A stretch of 64,000 bases of DNA from Pedobacter frigiditerrae (GTDB taxonomy: Bacteria; Bacteroidota; Bacteroidia; Sphingobacteriales; Sphingobacteriaceae): assembly GCF_032678705.1 (NCBI RefSeq), contig NZ_JAVTSS010000002.1:248001-312000 (forward strand). Direction: 5' to 3'. Positions within the stretch are counted from its first letter, which is position 1. Each line of letters opens with the position of its first letter. The position numbers and the translations under genes are program-made. The notes under the pieces were generated by a model. The model saw only the letters and a program-made list of their open reading frames with translations. It made no database searches and was not told where the DNA came from. Shown one piece after another: positions 50,455-58,226 of this stretch.

Positions 50455-50595
50455 ATTATTAGAATTTACATCGAATTATCATAGGCTTAACATTTGTGAG
50501 ATTAATCATATTTTTTTTAAATTTTAATTTACACTTTTGTGTAGGTGAAATAATTAAACCATTGTTTTAGCCAAAAATTTACTTTATTGCACATC

Positions 50596-51477
50596 ATGAG
50601 CTTTATTTTAAAACCTGTTGACACCGTTGAAACCATTAGCCCAGAAGATTTTAAAAAGAACTATCTGGATGCTAGGAAACCATTAATTATTAAAGGATTA
50701 ACTAAAGATTGGCCAGCTCGTGAGAAATGGACAACCGATTATTTAAAAGAAATTGGTGGCGACATTGAGGTGAATTTGGTTGACAATTCTAAAGCAGACC
50801 CAACCAAGCCAATTAACGCTTCTATAGCAAGCATGAAGTTTGGTGAATATTTAGATTTGATTAAAAGAGAACCTACTGAACTTCGTATTTTCTTTTTCAA
50901 CTTGTTTAAACATGTGCCAAGCTTAATCAACGATATTAAAATCCCTAAAGATTTAATGGGCGGTTTTATAGAAAGCATGCCTGCCATGTTTTTTGGTGGC
51001 TCTAACTCTGTTACTTTTTTACATTACGATATAGATTTACCGCATCTTTTCCATACGCATTTTGGCGGAAGAAAACACATCATTCTGTTTGACAACAAAT
51101 GGAAAGAACGTTTATATTGTTTGCCAAATGCTACCTATGCTTTGGAAGATTATGATGTTGCAAATCCAGATTTCGAGAAGTTCCCTGCTTTAAAAGGAGT
51201 TGAAGGTTATGAGGTTTTCTTAGAACATGGCGATACTTTATTTATGCCAACAGGAATGTGGCATTGGATGAAATATGTTGACGGTTCATTCTCTTTAAGC
51301 TTAAGAGCTTGGGATGCATCTTTATCTAGAAAAGCAGCCAGTGTGTTTAATTTAGCCATAAAAGGTGGCGTAGACAGCTTAATTAAAATGGTTTTCAAAA
51401 AGTCTTATTCAGATTGGCGTGAAAAGAAAGCCGTTCAAATTGCAGAGAAAGCATTAAGAAAAGGACTTCCAAAATAA
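50596..51477 (+). CDS. Cupin-like (JmjC-type) Fe(II)/2-oxoglutarate oxygenase
   Basis: This 293-residue protein belongs to the cupin-like/JmjC oxygenase group related to factor-inhibiting HIF, which hydroxylate proteins or small molecules. I chose the ATG at 50596 over the TTG at 50587. KPLIIKGLTKDWPAREKWT opens the fold. The metal triad is complete: H-Y-D in VTFLHYDIDLPHLFHTHFGGRKHIILF and the distal His in FMPTGMWHWMKYVDGSFSLSLRAW; Lys of GRKHI would bind 2-oxoglutarate. The C-terminal ~50 residues form a basic helix. Substrate unknown. The DUF5690 gene follows after a 315-bp repeat-filled gap. Confidence 0.88.
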   Translation: MSFILKPVDTVETISPEDFKKNYLDARKPLIIKGLTKDWPAREKWTTDYLKEIGGDIEVNLVDNSKADPTKPINASIASMKFGEYLDLIKREPTELRIFFFNLFKHVPSLINDIKIPKDLMGGFIESMPAMFFGGSNSVTFLHYDIDLPHLFHTHFGGRKHIILFDNKWKERLYCLPNATYALEDYDVANPDFEKFPALKGVEGYEVFLEHGDTLFMPTGMWHWMKYVDGSFSLSLRAWDASLSRKAASVFNLAIKGGVDSLIKMVFKKSYSDWREKKAVQIAEKALRKGLPK

Positions 51478-51792
51478 TTAGAAAAGCACGAAAGTCCCTT
51501 TTGGGTAATTAGGAGCTAGAAAAGCAATTGAAGCGGGGCATCTTACAGGATAGCCCCGCTTTTTGTTTCAAGCTTTTTGTGCACTTTAAAAGTCATCCGA
51601 TGAATATCGCCAGTCTGCAATATTCATCGGATGACTAAATTGGCAAAACAAAAATCTTTCCACGGCAATCGGGTTTATTTTACTAAAGCCTTTGCTACTA
51701 TTAAAGTTTGCTGTCCCTCATTTTCCATTAAACCTGCAATCTAACACGTAACTTATTATTTGTATATTTCAGTTCTTAAACAAGAAAACTGA
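51478..51792. other. 315-bp gene-free stretch with repeat fragments
   Basis: It contains, in order, a GGGGC/GCCCC-type hairpin in GAAGCGGGGCATC...GATAGCCCCGC (about 51531-51563), the 17-bp perfect hairpin at 51591-51636, and the minus-strand copy of the TAAACCCGATTG core at about 51656-51676 with the flank ACTAAAGCCTTTGCTACTATTAA. A TATATTTC at about 51770 may be the -7 box of the DUF5690 gene. No gene is seen. Confidence 0.7.
51591..51636. repeat. 17-bp perfect hairpin (AGTCATCCGATGAATAT)
   Basis: AGTCATCCGATGAATAT at 51591-51607 and its exact reverse complement at 51620-51636 enclose a 12-base loop. No T-run follows, so it is not a standard terminator. It lies within repeat-derived sequence. 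Confidence 0.9.
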
Positions 51793-53061
51793 ATGGCTAA
51801 AAGCATTAAAATTAATCAACAAGTTAAAACAGGTTTATATGCTGCCATTGTTGTGTTTTTAGCATATACAATGATTTTTGGTTTCAGAAAGTCGTTTACA
51901 GTCGCCACGTTTGACGGTTTAACCATCGCTGGCTACAGCTATAAAACCGTTTTGGTGATTAGCCAAATGCTGGGTTATTTATTAGCCAAGTTCTATGGCA
52001 TTAAATATATTTCTGAGTTAGAAAGAACTGGTAGAGGCAAAATTATCCTAATGCTTACTGCGATTGCTTGGTTGAGCTGGTTATTTTTTGCCATTACGCC
52101 TTTGCCTTATAACATCATCTTTCTTTTCATTAATGGTTTCCCATTGGGCATACTTTGGGGTGTAGTATTTTCTTATGTGGAAGGCCGAAGAAGTACTGAT
52201 TTCATAGGTGCAACCTTAGCCGTTAGTTTTATTTTCGCCTCTGGTTTTGTAAAGTCTGTAGGCGCTTGGCTAATGATTACCTATAACATTTCTGAGTTTT
52301 GGGTTCCTTTTTACACTGGACTTGTATTTTCTATCCCATTAATAGTTTTTGTTTATTTAATGGAAAAAATACCTGCTCCCAGTGCAGATGACATCAATCA
52401 TAGGGCTAACCGAATTCCAATGTCTGCCATTGACCGCAAAAAATTTATTAAGGAATTTTTAGGCGGCTTAGTTGCTTGTGTAATTATTTACTGCTTCGCA
52501 ACTATTTTTAGAGATATTAGAGACAATTTTGGAGCAGAGATGTGGAAAGAAATGGGCTATTTCAATCAAGCAGCAATATTTTCTAAAACAGAAACGCCCA
52601 TCACATTAATTGTGCTTTTACTCATTGGAAGTATGGTACTGATTAAAAACAATTTCTTAGCCTTAAAAATTGCTCACATATTTATACTCAGCGGATTTTT
52701 GCTAGCAGGAACTTGCACAGTATTATTTAAACAAAATTACATCTCCCCTATTTGGTGGATGACTTCTGTAGGACTAGGGCTTTATATGGTTTACATTCCT
52801 TTCAATGCTATATTTTTCGATAGACTCATAGCAACATTTAAGTACGCAAGCAATGTTGGGTTCTTAATTTACATCACTGATTCATTTGCGTATGTTGGCA
52901 GTATTGGCGTTTTAGTAAGTAAAGAGTTCTTCAAAATAAAACTAAATTGGGTCGATTTTTTCTCGCAAAGTGTGGTGCTACTTTCTATTATTGGTAGCAT
53001 TTTAACACTGTATTCTTTATATTATTTTGCTAAAAAATACCGGAAAATGAAAATAGCATAA
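51793..53061 (+). CDS. DUF5690 / MFS-like membrane protein
   Basis: This 422-residue protein with about twelve membrane helices is arranged like a major-facilitator transporter. It begins KINQQVKTGLYAAIVVFLAYTMIFGFRKSFTVATFDG and has INGFPLGILWGVVFSYVEGRRSTDFIGATLAVSFIFASGFVKS in the N-terminal half and CFATIFRDIRDNFGAEMWKEMGYFNQAAIFSKTE, YMVYIPFNAIFFDRLIATFKYASNVGFLIYITDSFAYVG in the C-terminal half. This matches, from memory, DUF5690, a family of unknown substrate. Charged residues buried in helices (RDIRDNF; FFDRLI) suggest a transporter. Ends 24 bp before the converging transposase. Confidence 0.8.
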   Translation: MAKSIKINQQVKTGLYAAIVVFLAYTMIFGFRKSFTVATFDGLTIAGYSYKTVLVISQMLGYLLAKFYGIKYISELERTGRGKIILMLTAIAWLSWLFFAITPLPYNIIFLFINGFPLGILWGVVFSYVEGRRSTDFIGATLAVSFIFASGFVKSVGAWLMITYNISEFWVPFYTGLVFSIPLIVFVYLMEKIPAPSADDINHRANRIPMSAIDRKKFIKEFLGGLVACVIIYCFATIFRDIRDNFGAEMWKEMGYFNQAAIFSKTETPITLIVLLLIGSMVLIKNNFLALKIAHIFILSGFLLAGTCTVLFKQNYISPIWWMTSVGLGLYMVYIPFNAIFFDRLIATFKYASNVGFLIYITDSFAYVGSIGVLVSKEFFKIKLNWVDFFSQSVVLLSIIGSILTLYSLYYFAKKYRKMKIA

Positions 53062-53084
53062 TCTGAATATAATTGTATGAGTTC

Positions 53085-53543
53085 CTAAACCCATTTAAAT
53101 AAATAGTCTCCATCAAATTCGATTTCAAATTTCTCCAAAAACTCTAAATATTCATCTTTAAATGATATTTTTTGATGATGTTGTTTCTGATTTTGAATAT
53201 AGCTTACTACATTACCCAATTGACTATGGCTGTATGAAAATGCTCCAAAACCTTCTTGCCATTTAAAGCTAAACTTTGAAAATTGTTTCTCGTTAATAAA
53301 AGTATTAGACGATTTTTTTATCTCTCTAACTAAATCAGAAAGATTACAAGTTGGCCTCATCGCAATTAAAATATGAATATGGTCTGGCATTCCATTTATT
53401 GCAATTAGTTTTTGCTCTTTGTTTTGTACGATTCCAGTAATGTACTTGTATAATTCATCTTCCCAAAAATAATCAATTAATGCATCACGGTTTTGAACTG
53501 CAAATACAATTTGAATATAGATTTGTGAATAAGTATTTGCCAT
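53085..53543 (-). CDS. IS200/REP-type Y1 transposase (TnpA-like)
   Basis: This 152-residue HUH/Y1 single-strand transposase of the IS200/TnpA-REP superfamily starts at the ATG at 53543 (MANTYSQIYIQIVFAV). The catalytic pair H-x-H is His55 and His57 in GMPDHIHILI; the nucleophile is Tyr115 in NVVSYIQNQKQHH, with Gln119 after it. All active residues are intact and there is no accessory tnpB. The class includes domesticated RAYT proteins that spread REP hairpins. Two palindromic repeats lie upstream at 53700-53775, and REP-like elements are frequent in the window. IS ends were not identified with certainty, so it may be either a mobile IS or a domesticated single-copy gene. Confidence 0.88.
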   Translation of the reverse strand: MANTYSQIYIQIVFAVQNRDALIDYFWEDELYKYITGIVQNKEQKLIAINGMPDHIHILIAMRPTCNLSDLVREIKKSSNTFINEKQFSKFSFKWQEGFGAFSYSHSQLGNVVSYIQNQKQHHQKISFKDEYLEFLEKFEIEFDGDYLFKWV

Positions 53544-53699
53544 AGTTTTTAATTCATTAAAAGTTATCAAGAGTAAGATATTTCCATTAAGCTGACGGAT
53601 AAAAAATCATATCTAGAGCAATTTATTTGCTCACAGATTATCCCAGAGAGCCTGCCCCGAATCTTCGGGGGATAAAATATTTATAGCTATTGGTTTAGA

Positions 53700-53775
53700 G
53701 AAATATTCGACCCCAGCTGGGGTCGCACATCTTCTCATTATGCACATCTATAAATATGCGACCTCTCTGAGGTCT
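53700..53775. repeat. Twin palindromes upstream of the transposase gene
   Basis: Palindrome CGACCCCAGCTGGGGTCG (53708-53725) and hairpin GACCTC-TCT-GAGGTC (53760-53774) are each preceded by AAATAT(T/G)CGACC, so they are two copies of one unit. They lie 160-230 bp from the transposase start, as REP units do beside RAYT genes. A third hairpin, CCCCGAATCTTCGGGG, is at about 53655-53671. Confidence 0.8.
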
Positions 53776-53782
53776 TAATTTT

Positions 53783-54208
53783 CTAACTAGAATGGTCTAC
53801 CACCACTTTCCAAACGCCGTTAATTTTACGCAGCAACAAAGTAAAATAACCTTTCAGCTCTGCTTTTTCTTGCTTTACATTCCAACTGCCCAAAACAAAA
53901 GCTTTATCTTTCGTTAAAAATTCTACCTTTTTAATGCCGAAAGTTAAATATCCCATTGTTGCTTTATCTGGATACCCTTTTTTATAATTTTCCAAAGTCT
54001 TTTGCCAACCATAAGTCGGTCCGCTTTTACCAACAAACAAAAGACTATCGTTTTTCCAATAACCTTGCATATAAGCTTCCACATCGCCTTTGTTCCAATC
54101 TGCACGTTGCTTTTCTAAAACATTAAGTATGGCTTGTTTTTCTGTTGGCTTTTGAGCCTTTGCTACAATTGAAAATGCCAGTAAGACAAAAAATATGGTT
54201 GTTTTCAT
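53783..54208 (-). CDS. Exported DUF4440/SnoaL-like protein
   Basis: This 141-residue protein has a signal peptide (MKTTIFFVLLAFSIVAKAQ) and an NTF2-like fold of the DUF4440 kind: KQAILNVLEKQRADWNKGDVEAYMQGYWKNDSLLFVG, WQKTLENYKKGYPDKATMGYLTFGIKKVEFLTKDKAFVLGSWN and the closing GYFTLLLRKINGVWKVVVDHSS. The conserved pocket residues (W-N-K-G-D; W-K-V-V-x-D-H) are present. The family is thought to bind small ligands; no enzyme activity is proven. Single gene on the minus strand, divergent from the sugar kinase. A TAATTTTG at 54275-54282 (minus strand) could be its -7 box. Confidence 0.88.
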   Translation of the reverse strand: MKTTIFFVLLAFSIVAKAQKPTEKQAILNVLEKQRADWNKGDVEAYMQGYWKNDSLLFVGKSGPTYGWQKTLENYKKGYPDKATMGYLTFGIKKVEFLTKDKAFVLGSWNVKQEKAELKGYFTLLLRKINGVWKVVVDHSS

Positions 54209-54319
54209 CAGTATGATTTTGTTTTTAATTGTGATGAAGCTATCATAATTTATTCATTGTTGTAAGTTTTTTTGCAAAATTATGATGGTTTCATAGCTAA
54301 ATTTATACATTTAATCTAT

Positions 54320-55186
54320 ATGAAGAAAACCGTTGTTACGATTGGGGAAATTTTATGGGATGTTTTTCCAGAAGGTAAAAAGGCTGGTGGTTCATCTATG
54401 AATGTGGCGCTCCATCTACACAAACAAGGTTTAAATACAAAGTTTATTAGTGCCATAGGCGATGATAAAAACGGCACCGAGCTAATCGAATTTCTTGCCG
54501 AAAACAATTTTCCAATTGACTTAATCCAAGTTAACAACCTTCCTACAAGTACGGTTGAAGTAGAGTTAGACGAACAACATCAAGCAAACTACAAAATCAA
54601 AGAACCTGTAGCCTGGGATTCCATTGAACTTTCGAAGAACTTAATCTCTACAGTTCAAGCAGCGGATACATTTGTTTATTGCAGTCTAACTTGTCGCAAT
54701 GAAAAAAGTAAAAACACTGTTTTATCCCTACTGCAATATGCGAAGCTGAAGATTTTTGATGTCAATCTGCGAGAACCTTTTTATACCATAGAAACACTTA
54801 AACTGTTGTTAAGCAAAGCTGATATTTTAAAAGTGAATGAACACGAATTGCTTTATTTAAAATCTGATTTGAAGTTATCAGGGAATACTGACGAACAGCT
54901 TTTAAAACAATTGAGCAACTTATACCAAATCGAAATTATTTGTTTAACTGTCGGCGAAAAAGGTGCTTATGTTTTACATCACGACAAACTTTATCATCAC
55001 AAAGGGTATCAGGTAAAGGTTGCTGATACGGTTGGCGCAGGCGATTCTTTCCTCGCTACCTTTGTCTCAAGTTACTTAAACGGTTATCCAATGGACACAA
55101 TATTAGATAGGGCTTGCAAAGTTGGTGCATTTGTAGCGTCTCAAATTGGTGCTAATCCAGTTTATGGAGACGAAGTTTTTAATTAG
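54320..55186 (+). CDS. PfkB-family carbohydrate kinase (fructokinase-like)
   Basis: This is a 288-residue sugar kinase of the ribokinase/PfkB family. I chose the ATG at 54320 (MKKTVVTIGEILWDVFPEGKKAGGSSMNVALHLHKQG), where the di-Gly sugar-binding block begins; the frame is open 16 residues further upstream. AKLKIFDVNLREPFY, LKVNEHELLYL and LTVGEKGAYVLHHDKLYH are typical. The catalytic base Asp is in DTVGAGDSFLATFVSSYLNG. GGSSMNVA with LREPFY and a short length fits fructokinases, but the sugar is not proven. Single gene, no sugar operon around it. Confidence 0.9.
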   Translation: MKKTVVTIGEILWDVFPEGKKAGGSSMNVALHLHKQGLNTKFISAIGDDKNGTELIEFLAENNFPIDLIQVNNLPTSTVEVELDEQHQANYKIKEPVAWDSIELSKNLISTVQAADTFVYCSLTCRNEKSKNTVLSLLQYAKLKIFDVNLREPFYTIETLKLLLSKADILKVNEHELLYLKSDLKLSGNTDEQLLKQLSNLYQIEIICLTVGEKGAYVLHHDKLYHHKGYQVKVADTVGAGDSFLATFVSSYLNGYPMDTILDRACKVGAFVASQIGANPVYGDEVFN

Positions 55187-55204
55187 CCGACTTTAAACTT
55201 GAAC

Positions 55205-55307
55205 TACGGTTTCGCGTTAGGGATTGTAAGGGTTTAGTGCCTTTTCGGCACCGCAGCGAAGCGAAGCCCTGAAAAGCCCGACCCTTGCGCAGCTTGGGGA
55301 ACGCCCA
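55205..55307. repeat. Repeat element with GCGTTAGGGATTG and CCCTGAAAAGCCCGACCC blocks
   Basis: A G+C-rich island in the 276-bp gap. It has TACGGTTTCGCGTTAGGGA at the left, a hairpin GTGCC-TTTTC-GGCAC (55237-55251), then GCGAAGCCCTGAAAAGCCCG and CTTGGGGAACGCCC. I recall the GCGTTAGGGATTGTAAGGG block from dispersed repeats in other Bacteroidota. Confidence 0.6.
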
Positions 55308-55317
55308 ATTCAGTTTT

Positions 55318-55366
55318 CAGTTGGCAGTTCTCAATTTTCAGTTGGCGGTTTGCAGTTCGCTTTGGT
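55318..55366. repeat. Single-armed 7-bp-phased tract (TTTTCAG/TTGGCAG words)
   Basis: Units TTTTCAG, TTGGCAG, TTCTCAA, TTTTCAG, TTGGCGG, TTTGCAG in perfect 7-bp register. No reverse-complement arm is seen. Confidence 0.8.
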
Positions 55367-55462
55367 CTTTCAGTTTTTAGCTTTGGTCTCCCTAAATATG
55401 ACATCAGGCTTAAAATACTCTAACGCCAAACTTTTAACTTCGGAATATCGTTTATTATAAAC

Positions 55463-56560
55463 ATGAGAGGATTCCAATTTTCTAAATTCTTACCTAATAA
55501 ATTGCCGAGAGGTGGTTTTGATGAATTGCTGAAGCTTTTCACCGAACTACTAAATTATACCGCGGGTGATGCTGGAGAAACCCTAGCTTGGATGAATGAA
55601 CTTGACAAGCAATATAAATTTACCAATAACGAATACGGGATGGGTGATTTTATTGACGACTTGAAAGACAAGGGATATCTGAAAGAGGAGAATGGCGAAG
55701 TAAAAATCACGGCTAAAACAGAGCAAACCATTCGTAAATCTGCACTAGAAGAAATTTTTGGCAAGCTTAAAAAAGCAGGCAAAGGAAATCACAATAGCAA
55801 CATTTCGGGAATTGGTGAAGAGAAAAATGCAGACAGAAGAGAGTATTCATTTGGGGATAGTTTAGACCAGATTGACATGACCGCCTCTATTCAAAATGCA
55901 CAAATTAACCATGGCATTGGCGATTTTACCTTAACCGACAGAGATTTAGAGGTTGAAGAAAAGGATTATAAAACACTTACTTCAACAGTGTTGATGATTG
56001 ATATTTCACACTCTATGATTTTATACGGCGAGGATAGAATTACGCCTGCCAAAAAAACGGCGATGGCTTTAGCAGAGCTGATTAAAACAAAATACCCAAA
56101 AGACACCTTAGACATTGTGGTTTTTGGAAATGATGCTTGGCCAATAACCATTAAAGATTTGCCTTATTTACAGGTTGGTCCATATCATACCAACACTTTA
56201 GCTGGTTTAGAATTGGCAACAGATTTACTGCGAAGAAGAAAAACTCATAACAAGCAAATTTTTATGATAACCGATGGTAAGCCAACTTGCTTGAAAGAGA
56301 ATGGTCGTTATTATAAAAACAGCATGGGTTTAGATAGAAAGGTTATTGGAAAAACCTTAAATATGGCGGCTCAATGTAAACGCTTAAATATTCCCATTAC
56401 CACTTTTATGATTGCACAAGACCCCTATTTACAGCAGTTTGTAAGGCAATTTACCCAAGTTAATGGTGGCAGGGCATTTTACAGTTCGCTAACTGGATTA
56501 GGCGAATACATCTTTGAAGATTATATTAAGAATAGAAGAAAAACATTTAGAGGAAATTAG
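55463..56560 (+). CDS. Von Willebrand factor A domain protein
   Basis: This 365-residue cytoplasmic protein carries a C-terminal VWA domain (about residues 170-350). The MIDAS metal site is complete: D-x-S-x-S in VLMIDISHSMILYGEDRITPAKKTAMAL, Thr of HTNTLAGLELA and Asp of IFMITDGKPTC. The N-terminal half is helical and charged with an RGG-FDELLKLFTELL start and KGYLKEENGEVKITAKTEQTIRKSALEEIFGKLKK. No signal peptide. Together with the AAA+ ATPase 103 bp downstream it forms a MoxR/VWA-type pair, which in other systems acts as a chaperone or metal-insertion machine. The client is unknown. Confidence 0.9.
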   Translation: MRGFQFSKFLPNKLPRGGFDELLKLFTELLNYTAGDAGETLAWMNELDKQYKFTNNEYGMGDFIDDLKDKGYLKEENGEVKITAKTEQTIRKSALEEIFGKLKKAGKGNHNSNISGIGEEKNADRREYSFGDSLDQIDMTASIQNAQINHGIGDFTLTDRDLEVEEKDYKTLTSTVLMIDISHSMILYGEDRITPAKKTAMALAELIKTKYPKDTLDIVVFGNDAWPITIKDLPYLQVGPYHTNTLAGLELATDLLRRRKTHNKQIFMITDGKPTCLKENGRYYKNSMGLDRKVIGKTLNMAAQCKRLNIPITTFMIAQDPYLQQFVRQFTQVNGGRAFYSSLTGLGEYIFEDYIKNRRKTFRGN

Positions 56561-56562
56561 AG

Positions 56563-56653
56563 AAAGTCCGAAAGTCATTTGTCCGAAAGTCGGAAGATAT
56601 AAAATAAAAACGTTCTAACCTCGGACTTCCGGACTTTACGGACTTACCGACTA
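56563..56653. repeat. Two-armed 7/8-bp-phased tract between the VWA and AAA genes
   Basis: The left arm has GTCCGAAA repeated (56575, 56581) with AGTCGGAAG. The right arm has CTTCCGGACTTTACGGACTT and ACCGAC, approximately its reverse complement. It lies between two genes that should be co-expressed. Confidence 0.8.
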
Positions 56654-56663
56654 AAAAAGATAT

Positions 56664-58145
56664 ATGCAAGCAACAACACTAGGTCAACTAAAGGCCAGCA
56701 ATTATAAATCACTAAGTGTAAAAGACGAATTAAGAAAGAACTTAATTACACAATTACAAAATAAAGAGGCAGGCTTTGAAGGAATTTTAGGTTACGACGA
56801 AACTGTTATACCTGAATTACAAACGGCAATTTTATCTCGTCATAATGTTTTGTTATTGGGTTTACGCGGACAAGCCAAAACAAGAATTGCTCGTTTAATG
56901 GTTAACTTATTGGATGAGTATATTCCTTATGTAACTGGAAGTGAGGTTTTTGATGACCCTTTAAATCCCATTTCATGGTATGCAAAAAATGAAATTGCAA
57001 CCAAAGGTGATGATACACCAATTTCATGGCAACACCGCAGTGAACGTTATACTGAAAAATTAGCTACACCAGATGTTACTGTTGCAGATTTAATTGGCGA
57101 TGTTGACCCGATTAAGGCCGCTACACTAAAATTAACTTATAATGATGAGCGTGTTATTCATTTTGGTTTGATACCGAGAGCACACCGCAGCATTTTCGTG
57201 ATTAATGAGTTGCCAGATTTACAAGCTCGTATCCAAGTAGCTTTGTTTAATATGTTGCAAGAAAAAGATATCCAAATTCGTGGTTTTAAATTGCGTTTAC
57301 CTTTGGATATTCAATTTGTATTTACAGCTAATCCAGAAGATTACACCAATCGTGGTAGCATTGTAACGCCACTAAAAGATAGAATTGAAAGTCAGATTTT
57401 AACTCATTATCCTAAAACGATTGATATCTCTAGACAAATTACTTTCCAGGAAGCTAAGTTAACTGCCGAGCAAAAATTAATTGAGGCCGATGGTTTGGTG
57501 AAAGACTTAATAGAGCAAATTGCTTTTGAAGCTAGGAAGAGTGAATTTATCGACCAAAAATCTGGCGTATCTGCTCGTTTAACTATTTCTGCTTATGAGA
57601 ATTTAATTAGTAATGCAGAGCGAAGAATGTTAATCAACAATGAACAATCTACTTTTGTGAGATTGGCAGATTTGAGTGGTATCATTCCGGCAGTAACTGG
57701 TAAAATAGAATTAGTTTACGAAGGGGAATTAGAAGGCCCTGCAAAAGTGGCGCATACTTTAATTGGAAAAGCTATTAAACATTTATTCGCAAGGTATTTC
57801 CCAGACCCAGAAAGAGCTAAGAAAAGCAAAACTGCCAATCCTTATACCAAAATTACAGAATGGTTTACAGAAGGAAATACCATAGAAATAGCTGATGATT
57901 TAAAATTAGAGCAATATAAAGATGCTTTAATGGGAGTTGATGGATTACACGCATTAGTTCAAAAATTTCATCCCAAGTTAAGCGAAAACCAAACTTACCT
58001 ATTGATGGAATTTGTATTACATGGATTAGCAGAATTCTCTCAAGTAAGCAAAAATTACTTAAATAGTGGTTTTGGTTTTGCCGATATGTTTGATAGTTTA
58101 TTTAATGTTGATTTAGAAGACGAGGATGAAGACGATTTTAGGTAA
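56664..58145 (+). CDS. MoxR/magnesium-chelatase-type AAA+ ATPase
   Basis: This 493-residue AAA+ protein has the Walker A loop LLLGLRGQAKTRIARLM (Lys72, Thr73) and Walker B-like SIFVINELPDLQ, in which Asn181 stands where the usual Asp of D-E is; Glu182 is kept. VADLIGDVDPIKAA, FTANPEDYTNRGSIVTPLKDRIESQI (sensor 1 and Arg finger region) and SGVSARLTISAYENLISNAERR (sensor 2) follow. Databases often mislabel such proteins 'sigma-54 interacting', but no GAFTGA motif is present. The C-terminus is very acidic (DLEDEDEDD). It probably works with the VWA protein upstream. Confidence 0.9.
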   Translation: MQATTLGQLKASNYKSLSVKDELRKNLITQLQNKEAGFEGILGYDETVIPELQTAILSRHNVLLLGLRGQAKTRIARLMVNLLDEYIPYVTGSEVFDDPLNPISWYAKNEIATKGDDTPISWQHRSERYTEKLATPDVTVADLIGDVDPIKAATLKLTYNDERVIHFGLIPRAHRSIFVINELPDLQARIQVALFNMLQEKDIQIRGFKLRLPLDIQFVFTANPEDYTNRGSIVTPLKDRIESQILTHYPKTIDISRQITFQEAKLTAEQKLIEADGLVKDLIEQIAFEARKSEFIDQKSGVSARLTISAYENLISNAERRMLINNEQSTFVRLADLSGIIPAVTGKIELVYEGELEGPAKVAHTLIGKAIKHLFARYFPDPERAKKSKTANPYTKITEWFTEGNTIEIADDLKLEQYKDALMGVDGLHALVQKFHPKLSENQTYLLMEFVLHGLAEFSQVSKNYLNSGFGFADMFDSLFNVDLEDEDEDDFR

Positions 58146-58226
58146 ATGATTAAAGTTATAATCGATTAATTTGGTTAATTGAATAATCGTATAATTGCTA
58201 AATTTTTCACTGATATTTATTTCTAA

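Noticed and set aside
53085..53543. Full IS200/IS605 element boundaries
   Set aside because: I could not define left and right ends or a target tetranucleotide; only the transposase gene and the palindromes are reported.
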